Of a stretch of 64,000 nt of DNA, positions 21,900 through 34,700 are shown in pieces. A program made the position numbers and the translations under genes. A model generated the notes under the pieces. The model saw only the letters and a list, made by a program, of their open reading frames with translations. It was not told the origin of the DNA and did no database searches. This stretch comes from Allacma fusca (Eukaryota; Arthropoda; Collembola; Symphypleona; Sminthuridae). How positions within the stretch are numbered: position 1 is the stretch's first letter; each line of letters starts with the position of its first letter. Where the stretch lies: assembly GCA_947179485.1 (NCBI GenBank), contig OX359247.1, positions 52,239,131 through 52,303,130 of the forward strand. Reading direction: 5' to 3'.

Positions 21900-24800
21900 G
21901 TTTCAAATTGCAGTTTCAAATTGCAGTTTCAAATTGCAGTTTCAAATTGCAGTTTCAAATTGCAGTTTCAAATTGCAGTTTCAAATTGCAGTTTCAAATT
22001 GTGTTTTCAAATTGCAGTTTCAAATTGCAGTTTCAAATTGCAGTTTCAAATTGCAGTTTCAAATTGCAGTTTCAAATTGTGTTTTCAAATTGTGTTTTAA
22101 AATTGCAGTTTCAAATTGTAGTTTCAAATTGCAGTTTCAAATTGTGTTTTCAAATTGCAGTTTCAAATTGCAGTTTCAAATTGCAGTTTTAAATTGCAGT
22201 TTCAAATTGCAGTTTCAAATTGCAGTTTCAAATTGCAGTTTCAAATTGCAGTTTCAAATTGCAGTTTCAAATTGCAGTTTCAAATTGCAGTTTCAAATTG
22301 CAGTTTCAAATTGCAGTTTCAAATTGCAGTTTCAAATTGCAGTTTCAAATTGCAGTTTCAAATTGCAGTTTCAAATTGCAGTTTCAAATTGCAGTTTCAA
22401 ATTGCAGTTTCAAATTGCAGTTTCGCATTGCAGTTTCAAATTGCAGTTTCAAATTGCAGTTTCAAATTGCAGTTTCAAATAGCAGTTTCAAATTGCAGTT
22501 TCAAATTGCAGTTTCAAATTGCAGTTTCAAATTGCAGTTTCGCATTGCAGTTTCGCATTGCAGTTTCAAATTGCAGTTTCAAATTGCAGTTTCGCATTGC
22601 AGTTTCAAATTGCAGTTTCAAATTGCAGTTTCGCATTGCAGTTTCAAATTGCAGTTTTGCATTGCAGTTTCAAATTGCAGTTTCAAATTGCAGTTTCGCA
22701 TTGCAGTTTCAAATTGTGTTTTCAAATTGCAGTTTCAAATTGCAGTTTCAAATTGCAGTTTCAAATTGTGTTTTCAAATTGCAGTTTCAAATTGCAGTTT
22801 CAAATTGCAGTTTCAAATTGTGTTTTCAAATTGTGTTTTCAAATTGCAGTTTCAAATTGCAGTTTCAAATTGCAGTTTCAAATTGCAGTTTCAAATTGTG
22901 TTTTCAAATTGCAGTTTCAAATTGCAGTTTCAAATTGCAGTTTCAAATATCAGTTTCAAATTGCAGTTTCAAATTGCAGTTTCAAATTGCAGTTTTAAAT
23001 TGCAGTTTCAAATTGCAGTTTCAAATTGCAGTTTCAAATTGCAGTTTCAAATTGCAGTTTCAAATTGCAGTTTCAAATTGCAGTTTCAAATTGCAGTTTC
23101 AAATTGCAGTTTCAAATTGCAGTTTCAAATTGCAGTTTCAAATTGCAGTTTCAAATTGCAGTTTCAAATTGCAGTTTCAAATTGCAGTTTCAAATTGCAG
23201 TTTCAAATTGCAGTTTCGCATTGCAGTTTCAAATTGCAGTTTCAAATTGCAGTTTCAAATTGCAGTTTCAAATAGCAGTTTCAAATTGCAGTTTCAAATT
23301 GCAGTTTCAAATTGCAGTTTCAAATTTCGGTTTCGCATTGCAGTTTCAAATTGCAGTTTCAAATTGCAGTTTCGCATTGCAGTTTCAAATTGCAGTTTCA
23401 AATTGCAGTTTCGCATTGCAGTTTCAAATTGCAGTTTTGCATTGCAGTTTCAAATTGCAGTTTCGCACTGCAGTTTAAATTGTGTTTTCAAATTGCAGTT
23501 TCAAATTGCAGTTTCAAATTGCAGTTTCAAATTGTGTTTTCAAATTGCAGTTTCAAATTGCAGTTTCAAATTGCAGTTTCAAATTTCAGTTTCAAATTGT
23601 GTTTTCAAATTGCAGTTTCAAATTACAGTTTCAAATTGCAGTTTCAAATTGCAGTTTCAAATTGTGTTTTCAAATTGCAGTTTCAAATTGTGTTTTAAAA
23701 TTACAGTTTTAAATTGCAGTTTCAAATTGCAGTTTCAAATTGCAGTTTCAAATTGTGTTTTCAAATTGTGTTTTCAAATTGCAGTTTCAAATTGCAGTTT
23801 CAAATTGCAGTTTCAAATTGCAGTTTCAAATTGTGTTTTCAAATTGCAGTTTCAAATTGCAGTTTCAAATTGCAGTTTTAAATTGCAGTTTCAAATTGCA
23901 GTTTCAAATTGCAGTTTCAAATTGCAGTTTCAAATTGCAGTTTCAAATTGCAGTTTCAAATTGCAGTTTCAAATTGCAGTTTCAAATTGCAGTTTCAAAT
24001 TGCAGTTTCGCATTGCAGTTTCAAATTGCAGTTTCAAATTGCAGTTTCAAATTGCAGTTTCAAATTGCAGTTTCAAATTGCAGTTTCAAATTGCAGTTTC
24101 AAATTGCAGTTTCGCATTGCAGTTTCAAATTGCAGTTTCAAATTGCAGTTTCAAATTGCAGTTTCAAATAGCAGTTTCAAATTGCAGGTTCAAATTGCAG
24201 TTTCAAATTGCAGTTTCAAATTGCAGTTTCAAATTGCAGTTTCGCATTGCAGTTTCAAATTGCAGTTTCAAATTGCAGTTTCGCATTGCAGTTTCAAATT
24301 GCAGTTTCAAATTGCAGTTTCGCATTGCAGTTTCAAATTGCAGTTTTGCATTGCAGTTTCAAATTGCAGTTTCAAATTGCAGTTTCGCACTGCAGTTTCA
24401 AATTGTGTTTTCAAATTGCAGTTTCAAATTGCAGTTTCAAATTGCAGTTTCAAATTGTGTTTTCAAATTGCAGTTTCAAATTGCAGTTTCAAATTGCAGT
24501 TTCAAATTTCAGTTTCAAATTGTGTTTTCAAATTGCAGTTTCAAATTACAGTTTCAAATTGCAGTTTCAAATTGCAGTTTCAAATTGTGTTTTCAAATTG
24601 CAGTTTCAAATTGTGTTTTAAAATTACGGTTTTAAATTGCAGTTTCAAATTGCAGTTTCAAATTGCAGTTTCAAATTGTGTTTTCAAATTGTGTTTTCAA
24701 ATTGCAGTTTCAAATTGCAGTTTCAAATTGCAGTTTCAAATTGCAGTTTCAAATTGTGTTTTCAAATTGCAGTTTCAAATTGCAGTTTCAAATTGCAGTT

Positions 24801-26900
24801 TTAAATTGCAGTTTCAAATTGCAGTTTCAAATTGCAGTTTCAAATTGCAGTTTCAAATTGCAGTTTCAAATTGCAGTTTCAAATTGCAGTTTCGCATTGC
24901 AGTTTCAAATTGCAGTTTCAAATTGCAGTTTCAAATTGCAGTTTCAAATAGCAGTTTCAAATTGCAGTTTCAAATTGCAGTTTCAAATTGCAGTTTCAAA
25001 TAGCAGTTTCAAATTGCAGTTTCAAATTGCAGTTTCAAATTGCAGTTTCAAATTGCAGTTTCGCATTGCAGTTTCAAATTGCAGTTTCAAATTGCAGTTT
25101 CGCATTGCAGTTTCGCATTGCAGTTTCAAATTGCAGTTTCGCATTGCAGTTTCAAATTGCAGTTTTGCATTGCAGTTTCAAATTGCAGTTTCAAATTGCA
25201 GTTTCGCACTGCAGTTTCAAATTGTGTTTTCAAATTGCAGTTTCAAATTGCAGTTTCAAATTGCAGTTTCAAATTGTGTTTTCAAATTGCAGTTTCAAAT
25301 TGCAGTTTCAAATTGCAGTTTCAAATTGCAGTTTCAAATTGCAGTTTCAAATTTCAGTTTCAAATTGTGTTTTCAAATTGCAGTTTCAAATTACAGTTTC
25401 AAATTGCAGTTTCAAATTGCAGTTTCAAATTGTGTTTTCAAATTGCAGTTTCAAATTGCAGTTTCAAATAGCAGTTTCAAATTGCAGTTTCAAATAGCAG
25501 TTTCAAATTGCAGTTTCAAATTGCAGTTTCAAATTGCAGTTTCGCATTGCAGTTTCAAATTGCAGTTTCAAATTGCAGTTTCGCATTGCAGTTTCAAATT
25601 GCAGTTTCAAATTGCAGTTTCGCATTGCAGTTTCAAATTGCAGTTTTGCATTGCAGTTTCAAATTGCAGTTTCAAATTGCAGTTTCGCACTGCAGTTTCA
25701 AATTGTGTTTTCAAATTGCAGTTTCAAATTGCAGTTTCAAATTGCAGTTTCAAATTGTGTTTTCAAATTGCAGTTTCAAATTGCAGTTTCAAATTGCAGT
25801 TTCAAATTTCAGTTTCAAATTGTGTTTTCAAATTGCAGTTTAAAATTACAGTTTCAAATTGCAGTTTCAAATTGCAGTTTCAAATTGTGTTTTCAAATTG
25901 CAGTTTCAAATTGTGTTTTAAAATTACAGTTTTAAATTGCAGTTTCAAATTGCAGTTTCAAATTGCAGTTTCAAATTGTGTTTTCAAATTGTGTTTTCAA
26001 ATTGCAGTTTCAAATTGCAGTTTCAAATTGCAGTTTCAAATTGCAGTTTCAAATTGCGTTTTCAAATTGCAGTTTCAAATTGCAGTTTCAAATTGCAGTT
26101 TTAAATTGCAGTTTCAAATTGCAGTTTCAAATTGCAGTTTCAAATTGCAGTTTCAAATTGCAGTTTCAAATTGCAGTTTCAAATTGCAGTTTCAAATTGC
26201 AGTTTCGCATTGCAGTTTCAAATTGCAGTTTCAAATTGCAGTTTCAAATTGCAGTTTCAAATAGCAGTTTCAAATTGCAGTTTCAAATTGCAGTTTCAAA
26301 TTGCAGTTTCAAATTGCAGTTTCAAATTGCAGTTTCAAATTGCAGTTTCGCATTGCAGTTTCAAATTGCAGTTTCAAATTGCAGTTTCGCATTGCAGTTT
26401 CGCATTGCAGTTTCAAATTGCAGTTTCGCATTGCAGTTTCAAATTGCAGTTTTGCATTGCAGTTTCAAATTGCAGTTTCAAATTGCAGTTTCGCACTGCA
26501 GTTTCAAATTGTGTTTTCAAATTGCAGTTTCAAATTGCAGTTTCAAATTGCAGTTTCAAATTGTGTTTTCAAATTGCAGTTTCAAATTGCAGTTTCAAAT
26601 TGCAGTTTCAAATTTCAGTTTCAAATTGTGTTTTCAAATTGCAGTTTCAAATTACAGTTTCAAATTGCAGTTTCAAATTGTGTTTTAAAATTACAGTTTT
26701 AAATTGCAGTTTCAAATTGCAGTTTCAAATTGCAGTTTCAAATTGTGTTTTCAAATTGTGTTTTCAAATTGCAGTTTCAAATTGCAGTTTCAAATTGCAG
26801 TTTCAAATTGCAGTTTCAAATTGTGTTTTCAAATTGCAGTTTCAAATTGCAGTTTCAAATTGCAGTTTCAAATTGCAGTTTCAAATTGCAGTTTCAAATT
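21900..26900 (+). repeat. gcat plus tgtttt modular domain
   Basis: A module recurs with the rare unit cgcactgcag starting at about 23464, 24386, 25205, 25686 and 26492. In most copies it is preceded by gttttgcattg and followed by tgtttt units, aaatttcag, aaattacag and a tgttttaaaattac pair. Copy spacings vary (about 922, 819, 481 and 806 bp), so modules were shortened or extended after duplication. A unit missing its C (gtttaaattg, near 23473) shifts the register in one copy only. No gene is visible. Confidence 0.75.
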
Positions 26901-29900
26901 GCAGTTTCAAATTGCAGTTTCAAATTGCAGTTTCAAATTGCAGTTTCAAATTGCAGTTTCAAATTGCAGTTTCAAATTGCAGTTTCAAATTGCAGTTTCA
27001 AATTGCAGTTTCAAATTGCAGTTTCAAATTGCAGTTTCAAATTGCAGTTTCAAATTGCAGTTTCAAATTGCAGTTTCAAATTGCAGTTTCAAATTGCAGT
27101 TTCAAATTGCAGTTTCAAATTGCAGTTTCGCATTGCAGTTTCAAATTGCAGTTTCAAATTGCAGTTTCAAATTGCAGTTTCGCATTGCAGTTTCAAATTG
27201 CAGTTTCAAATTGTGTTTTCAAATTGCAGTTTCAAATTGTGTTTTCAAATTGCAGTTTCAAATTGCAGTTTCAAATTGCAGTTTCAAATTGCAGTTTCAA
27301 ATTGCAGTTTCAAATTGTGATTTCAAATTGCAGTTTCAAATTGCAGTTTCAAATTGCAGTTTCAAATTGCAGTTTCAAATTGCAGTTTCAAATTGCAGTT
27401 TCAAATTGTGTTTTCAAATTGCAGTTTCAAATAGCAGTTTCAAATTGCAGTTTCAAATTGCAGTTTCAAATTGCAGTTTCGCATTGCAGTTTCAAATTGC
27501 AGTTTCAAATTGCAGTTTCAAATTGCAGTTTCAAATTGCAGTTTCAAATTGCAGTTTCAAATTGCAGTTTCAAATTGCAGTTTCAAATTGCAGTTTCAAA
27601 TTGCAGTTTCAAATTGCAGTTTCAAATTGCAGTTTCAAATTGCAGTTTCAAATTGCAGTTTCAAATTGCAGTTTCAAATTGCAGTTTCAAATTGCAGTTT
27701 CAAATTATGTTTTCAAATTGCGATTTCAAATTGCAGTTTCAAATTGCAGTTTCAAATTGCAGTTTCAAATTGCAGTTTCAAATTGCAGTTTCAAATTGCA
27801 GTTTCAAATTGCAGTTTCAAATTGCAGTTTCAAATTGCAGTTTCAAATTGCAGTTTCAAATTGCAGTTTCAAATTGCAGTTTCAAATTGCAGTTTCAAAT
27901 TATGTTTTCAAATTGCGGTTTCAAATTGCAGTTTCAAATTGCAGTTTCAAATTGCAGTTTCAAATTGCAGTTTCAAATTGCAGTTTCAAATTGTGTTTTC
28001 AAATTGCAGTTTCAAATTGTGTTTTCAAATTGCAGTTTCAAATTGCAGTTTCAAATTGCAGTTTCAAATTGCAGTTTCAAATTGCAGTTTCAAATTGCAG
28101 TTTCAAATTGCAGTTTCAAATTGCAGTTTCAAATTGCAGTTTTAAATTGCAGTTTCAAATTGCAGTTTCAAATTGCAGTTTCAAATTGCAGTTTCAAATT
28201 GCAGTTTCAAATTGCAGTTTTAAATTGCAGTTTCAAATTGCAGTTTCAAATTGCAGTTTCAAATTGCAGTTTCAAATTGCAGTTTCAAATTGCAGTTTCA
28301 AATTGCAGTTTCAAATTGCAGTTTCAAATTGCAGTTTCAAATTGCAGTTTCAAATTGCAGTTTCAAATTGCAGTTTCAAATTGCAGTTTCAAATTGCAGT
28401 TTCAAATTGCAGTTTCAAATTGCAGTTTCAAATTGTGTTTTCAAATTGCAGTTTCAAATTGCAGTTTCAAATTGCAGTTTCAAATTGTGTTTTCAAATTG
28501 CAGTTTCAAATTGCAGTTTCAAATTGCAGTTTCAAATTGCAGTTTCAAATTGCAGTTTCAAATTGTGTTTTCAAATTGCAGTTTCAAATTGCAGTTTCAA
28601 ATTGCAGTTTCAAATTGCAGTTTCAAATTGCAGTTTCAAATTGCAGTTTCAAATTGCAGTTTCAAATTGCAGTTTCAAATTATGTTTTCAAATTGCAGTT
28701 TCAAATTGCAGTTTCAAATTGCAGTTTCAAATTGCAGTTTCAAATTGCAGTTTCAAATTGTGTTTCCAAATTGCAGTTTCAAATTGCAGTTTCAAATTGC
28801 AGTTTCAAATTGCAGTTTCAAATTGCAGTTTCAAATTGCAGTTTCAAATTGCAGTTTCAAATTGCAGTTTCAAATTGCAGTTTCAAATTGCAGTTTCAAA
28901 TTGCAGTTTCAAATTGTGTTTTCAAATTGCAGTTTCAAATTGCAGTTTCAAATTGCAGTTTCAAATTGCAGTTTCAAATTGCAGTTTCAAATTGTGTTTT
29001 CAAATTGCAGTTTCAAATTGCAGTTTCAAATTGCAGTTTCAAATTGCAGTTTCGCATTGCAGTTTCAAATTGAAGTTTCAAATTGTGTTTTCAAATTGCA
29101 GTTTCAAATTGCAGTTTTAAATTGCAGTTTCAAATTGCAGTTTCAAATTTTAATTTCAAATTGCAGTTTCAAATTGCAGTTTCAAATTGCAGTTTCAAAT
29201 TGCAGTTTCAAATTGCAGTTTCAAATTGCAGTTTCAAATTGCAGTTTCAAATTGCAGTTTCAAATTGTGTTTTCAAATTGCAGTTTCAAATTGCAGTTTC
29301 AAATTGCAGTTTCAAATTGCAGTTTCGCATTGCAGTTTCAAATTGCTGTTTCAAATTGTGTTTTCAAATGCAGTTTCAAATTGCAGTTTCAAATTGCAGT
29401 TTCAAATTGCAGTTTCAAATTTTGTTTTCAAATTGCAGTTTCAAATTGCAGTTTCAAATTGCAGTTTCAAATTGCAGTTTCAAATGGCAGTTTCAAATTG
29501 CAGTTTCAAATTGCAGTTTCAAATTGCAGTTTCAAATTGCAGTTTCAAATTGCAGTTTCAAATTGCAGTTTCAAATTGCAGTTTCAAATTGCAGTTTTAA
29601 ATTGCAGTTTCAAATTGCAGTTTCAAATTGCAGTTTCATATTGCAGTTTCAAATTGCAGTTTCAAATTGTGTTTTCAAATTGCAGTTTCAAATTGATGTT
29701 TCAAATTGCAGTTTCAAATTGCAGTTTCAAATTGCAGTTTCAAATTGTGTTTTCAAATTGCAGTTTCAAATTGCAGTTTCAAATTGCAGTTTCAAATTGC
29801 AGTTTCAAATTGCAGTTTCAAATTGTGTTTTCAAATTGCAGTTTCAAATTGCAGTTTCAAATTGCAGTTTCAAATTGTGTTTTCAAATTGCAGTTTCAAA

Positions 29901-30785
29901 TTGCAGTTTCAAATTGCAGTTTCAAATTGCAGTTTCAAATTGCAGTTTCAAATTGCAGTTTCAAATTGCAGTTTCAAATTGCAGTTTCAAATTGCAGTTT
30001 CAAATTGTGTTTTCAAATTGCAGTTTCAAATTGCAGTTTCAAATTGCAGTTTCAAATTGTGTTTTCAAATTGCAGTTTCAAATTGCAGTTTCAAATTGCA
30101 GTTTCAAATTGCAGTTTCAAATTGCAGTTTCAAATTGTGTTTTCAAATTGCAGTTTCAAATTGCAGTTTCAAATTGCAGTTTCAAATTGCAGTTTCAAAT
30201 TGCAGTTTCAAATTGCAGTTTCAAATTGCAGTTTCAAATTGCAGTTTCAAATTATGTTTTCAAATTGCAGTTTCAAATTGCAGTTTCAAATTGCAGTTTC
30301 AAATTGCAGTTTCAAATTGTGTTTTCAAATTGCAGTTTCAAATTGCAGTTTCAAATTGCAGTTTCGCATTGCAGTTTCAAATTGCAGTTTCAAATTGCAG
30401 TTTCGCATTGCAGTTTCAAATTGCAGTTATAAATTGCAGTTTCAAATTGCAGTTTCAAATTGCAGTTTCAAATTGCAGTTTCAAATTGCAGTTTCAAATT
30501 GTGTTTTCAAATTGCAGTTTCAAATTGCAGTTTCAAATTGCAGTTTCAAATTGCAGTTTCAAATTGCAGTTTCAAATTGCAGTTTCGCATTGCAGTTTCA
30601 AATTGCAGTTTCAAATTGCAGTTTCAAATTGCAGTTTCAAATTGCAGTTTCAAATTGCAGTTTCAAATTGCAGTTTCAAATTGCAGTTTCAAATTGCAGT
30701 TTCAAATTGCAGTTTCAAATTGCAGTTTCAAATTGCAGTTTCGCATTGCAGTTTCAAATTGCAGTTTCAAATTGCAATTTCAAAT
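26900..30785 (+). repeat. tgtttt domain with ttatgtttt units
   Basis: Units with ttgtgttttc alternate with runs of consensus units. A variant with ttatgttttc occurs near 27706, 27901, 28680 and 30253. The first two are 195 bp (15 units) apart and each is followed by an altered unit, ttgcgattt in one and ttgcggttt in the other. A base is missing near 29367 (caaatgcag). Nothing other than satellite is visible. Confidence 0.75.
29050..29900 (+). repeat. Segmental duplication partner A
   Basis: Markers shared in order with 32270-33110: ttgaagttt, aaattttaattt (29141 and 32364), aaatggca (29481 and 32705), gtttcatatt (near 29633 and 32844) and ttgatgttt (29691 and 32902). The offset changes from 3223 to 3224 at the 1-bp deletion near 29367, then to 3211 after loss of one unit. 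Confidence 0.8.
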
Positions 30786-31730
30786 AGCAGTTTCAAACTG
30801 CAGTTTTAAATTGCAGTTTCAAATTGCAGTTTCAAATAGCTGTTTCAAATTGCAGTTTCAAATTGCAGTTTCAAATTGCAGTTTCAAATTGCAGTTTCAA
30901 ATTGCAGTTTTAAATTGCAGTTTCAAATTGCAGTTTCAAATAGCTGTTTCAAATTGCATTTTCAAATTGCAGTTTCAAATTGCAGTTTCAAATTGCAGTT
31001 TCAAATTGCAGTTTCCAATTGCAGTTTCAAATTGCAGTTTCGCATTGGAGTTTCAAATTGGAGTTTCAAATTGGAGTTTCAAATTGCAGTTTCGCATTGC
31101 AGTTTCAAATTGGAGTTTCAAATTGCAGTTTCAAATAGCAGTTTCGCATTGCAGTTTCAAATTGGAGTTTCAAATTGCAGTTTCAAATTGCAGTTTCGCA
31201 TTGCAGTTTCAAATTGCAGTTTCAAATTGCAGTTTCAAATTGCAGTTTCAAATTGCAGTTTCAAATTGCAGTTTCAAATTGCAGTTTCAAATTGCAGTTT
31301 CAAATTGCAGTTTCGCATTGCAGTTTCAAATTGCAGTTTCAAATTGCAGTTTCAAATTGCAGTTTCGCATTGCAGTTTCAAATTGCAGTTTCAAATTGCA
31401 GTTTCAAATTGCAGTTTCAAATTGCAGTTTCGCATTGCAGTTTCAAATTGCAGTTTCAAATTGCAGTTTCAAATTGCAGTTTCGCATTGCAGTTTCAAAT
31501 TGCAGTTTCAAATTGCAGTTTCGCATTGCAGTTTCAAATTGCAGTTTCAAATTGCAGTTTCAAATTGCAGTTTCAAATTGCAGTTTCAAATTGCAGTTTC
31601 GCATTGGAGTTTCAAATTGCAGTTTCAAATTGCAGTTTCAAATTGCAGTTTCGCATTGCAGTTTCAAATTGCAGTTTCAAATTGCAGTTTCAAATTGCAG
31701 TTTCAAATTGCAGTTTCGCATTGCAGTTTC
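30786..31730 (+). repeat. gcat and ggag island
   Basis: In an otherwise tgtttt-rich region, gcat units return in number and a variant ttggagttt (C to G) appears, in consecutive units at about 31046-31076 and again near 31110, 31165 and 31605. caaatagctg and ttgcatttt variants sit at its left edge (30836-30960), where a stretch around 30800-30845 is repeated about 106 bp later. I saw ggag outside the island only as a single unit near 50843. Confidence 0.8.
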
Positions 31731-31739
31731 AAATTGCAG

Positions 31740-34700
31740 TTTCAAATTGCAGTTTCAAATTGTGTTTTCAAATTGCAGTTTCAAATTGCAGTTTCAAATT
31801 GCAGTTTCAAATTGCAGTTTCAAATTGCAGTTTCAAATTGCAGTTTCAAATTGCAGTTTCAAATTGCAGTTTCAAATTGCAGTTTCAAATTATGTTTTCA
31901 AATTGCAGTTTCAAATTGCAGTTTCAAATTGCAGTTTCAAATTGCAGTTTCAAATTGTGTTTTCAAATTGCAGTTTCAAATTGCAGTTTCAAATTGCAGT
32001 TTCAAATTGCAGTTTCAAATTGCAGTTTCAAATTGCAGTTTCAAATTGCAGTTTCAAATTGCAGTTTCAAATTGCAGTTTCAAATTGCAGTTTCAAATTG
32101 CAGTTTCAAATTGTGTTTTCAAATTGCAGTTTCAAATTGCAGTTTCAAATTGCAGTTTCAAATTGCAGTTTCAAATTGCAGTTTCAAATTGCAGTTTCAA
32201 ATTGCAGTTTCAAATTGTGTTTTCAAATTGCAGTTTCAAATTGCAGTTTCAAATTGCAGTTTCAAATTGCAGTTTCGCATTGCAGTTTCAAATTGAAGTT
32301 TCAAATTGTGTTTTCAAATTGCAGTTTCAAATTGCAGTTTTAAATTGCAGTTTCAAATTGCAGTTTCAAATTTTAATTTCAAATTGCAGTTTCAAATTGC
32401 AGTTTCAAATTGCAGTTTCAAATTGCAGTTTCAAATTGCAGTTTCAAATTGCAGTTTCAAATTGCAGTTTCAAATTGTGTTTTCAAATTGCAGTTTCAAA
32501 TTGCAGTTTCAAATTGCAGTTTCAAATTGCAGTTTCGCATTGCAGTTTCGCATTGCAGTTTCAAATTGCAGTTTCAAATTGTGTTTTCAAATTGCAGTTT
32601 CAAATTGCAGTTTCAAATTGCAGTTTCAAATTGCAGTTTCAAATTTTGTTTTCAAATTGCAGTTTCAAATTGCAGTTTCAAATTGCAGTTTCAAATTGCA
32701 GTTTCAAATGGCAATTTCAAATTGCAGTTTCAAATTGCAGTTTCAAATTGCAGTTTCAAATTGCAGTTTCAAATTGCAGTTTCAAATTGCAGTTTCAAAT
32801 TGCAGTTTCAAATTGCAGTTTCAAATTGCAGTTTCAAATTGCAGTTTCATATTGCAGTTTCAAATTGCAGTTTCAAATTGTGTTTTCAAATTGCAGTTTC
32901 AAATTGATGTTTCAAATTGCAGTTTCAAATTGCAGTTTCAAATTGCAGTTTCAAATTGTGTTTTCAAATTGCAGTTTCAAATTGCAGTTTCAAATTGCAG
33001 TTTCAAATTGCAGTTTCAAATTGCAGTTTCAAATTGTGTTTTCAAATTGCAGTTTCAAATTGCAGTTTCAAATAACAGTTTCAAATTGTGTTTTCAAATT
33101 GCAGTTTCAAATTGCAGTTTCAAATTGCAGTTTCAAATTGCAGTTTCAAATTGTGTTTTGAAATTGCAGTTTTAAATTGCAGTTTCAAATTGCAGTTTCA
33201 AATTGCAGTTTCAAATAGCAGTTTCAAATTGCAGTTTCAAATTGCAGTTTCAAATTGTGTTTTCAAATTGCAGTTTCAAATTGCAGTTTCAAATTGCAGT
33301 TTCAAATTGCAGTTTCAAATTGCAGTTTCAAATTGCAGTTTCAAATTGCAGTTTCAAATTGCAGTTTCAAATTGCAGTTTCAAATTGCAGTTTCAAATTG
33401 CAGTTTCAAATTGCAGTTTCAAATTGCAGTTTCAAATTGCAGTTTCAAATTGTGTTTTCAAATTGCAGTTTCAAATTGCAGTTTCAAATTGCAGTTTCAA
33501 ATTGTGTTTTCAAATTGCAGTTTCAAATTGCAGTTTCAAATTGCAGTTTCAAATTGCAGTTTCAAATTGTGTTTTCAAATTGCAGTTTCAAATTGCAGTT
33601 TCAAATTGCAGTTTCAAATTGCAGTTTCAAATTGTGTTTTCAAATTGCAGTTTCAAATTGCAGTTTCAAATGGCAGTTTGAAATTGCAGTTTCAAATTGC
33701 AGTTTCAAATGGCAGTTTGAAATTGCAGTTTGAAATTGCAGTTTCAAATTGCAGTTTTAAATTGCAGTTTCAAATTGCAGTTTCAAATTGCAGTTTCAAA
33801 TTGCAGTTTCAAATTGCAGTTTCAAATTGTGTTTTCAAATTGCAGTTTCAAATTGCAGTTTCAAATTGCAGTTTCAAATTGCAGTTTCGCATTGCAGTTT
33901 CAAATTGCAGTTTCAAATTGTGTTTTCAAATTGCAGTTTCAAATTGCAGTTTCAAATTGCAGTTTCAAATTGCAGTTTCAAATTGCAGTTTCAAATTGCA
34001 GTTTCAAATTGCAGTTTCAAATTGCAGTTTCAAATTGCAGTTTCAAATTGCAGTTTCAAATTGCAGTTTCAAATTGCAGTTTCAAATTGCAGTTTCAAAT
34101 TGCAGTTTCAAATTGCAGTTTCAAATTGCAGTTTCAAATTGCAGTTTCAAATTGCAGTTTCAAATTGCAGTTTCAAATTGCAGTTTCAAATTGCAGTTTC
34201 ATATTGCAGTTTCAAATTGCAGTTTCAAATTGCAGTTTCAAATTGTGTTTTCAAATTGCAGTTTCAAATTGCAGTTTCAAATTGCAGTTTCAAATTGCAG
34301 TTTCAAATTGCAGTTTCAAATTGCAGTTTCAAATTGCAGTTTCAAATTGCAGTTTCAAATTGCAGTTTCAAATTGCAGTTTCAAATTGCAGTTTCAAATT
34401 GCAGTTTCAAATTGCAGTTTCAAATTGTGTTTTCAAATTGCAGTTTCAAATTGCAGTTTCAAATTGCAGTTTCAAATTGCAGTTTCAAATTGCAGTTTCA
34501 AATTGCAGTTTCAAATTGCAGTTTCAAATTGTGTTTTCAAATTGCAGTTTCAAATTGCAGTTTCAAATTGCAGTTTCAAATTGCAGTTTCAAATTGCAGT
34601 TTCAAATTGTGTTTTCAAATTGCAGTTTCAAATTGCAGTTTCAAATTGCAGTTTCAAATTGCAGTTTCAAATTGCAGTTTCAAATTGTGTTTTCAAATTG

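Larger units (their letters stand above)
13000..21900 (+). repeat. Mixed-variant zone
   Basis: gcat, gcaattt, aaatag, gttata, cgtttt and scattered tgtttt units occur together. The 12-bp unit gtttgaattgca followed by gcattgcaattt recurs at 13519, 15793, 18275 and 21602 (also 12377 upstream). Spacings of 2274, 2482 and 3327 bp are each one base short of a multiple of 13, as expected when one 12-bp unit is carried in each interval. No gene is visible; the 61-aa - strand open frames at 13755-13940, 18498-18683 and 20968-21153 are discussed under findings. Confidence 0.75.
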
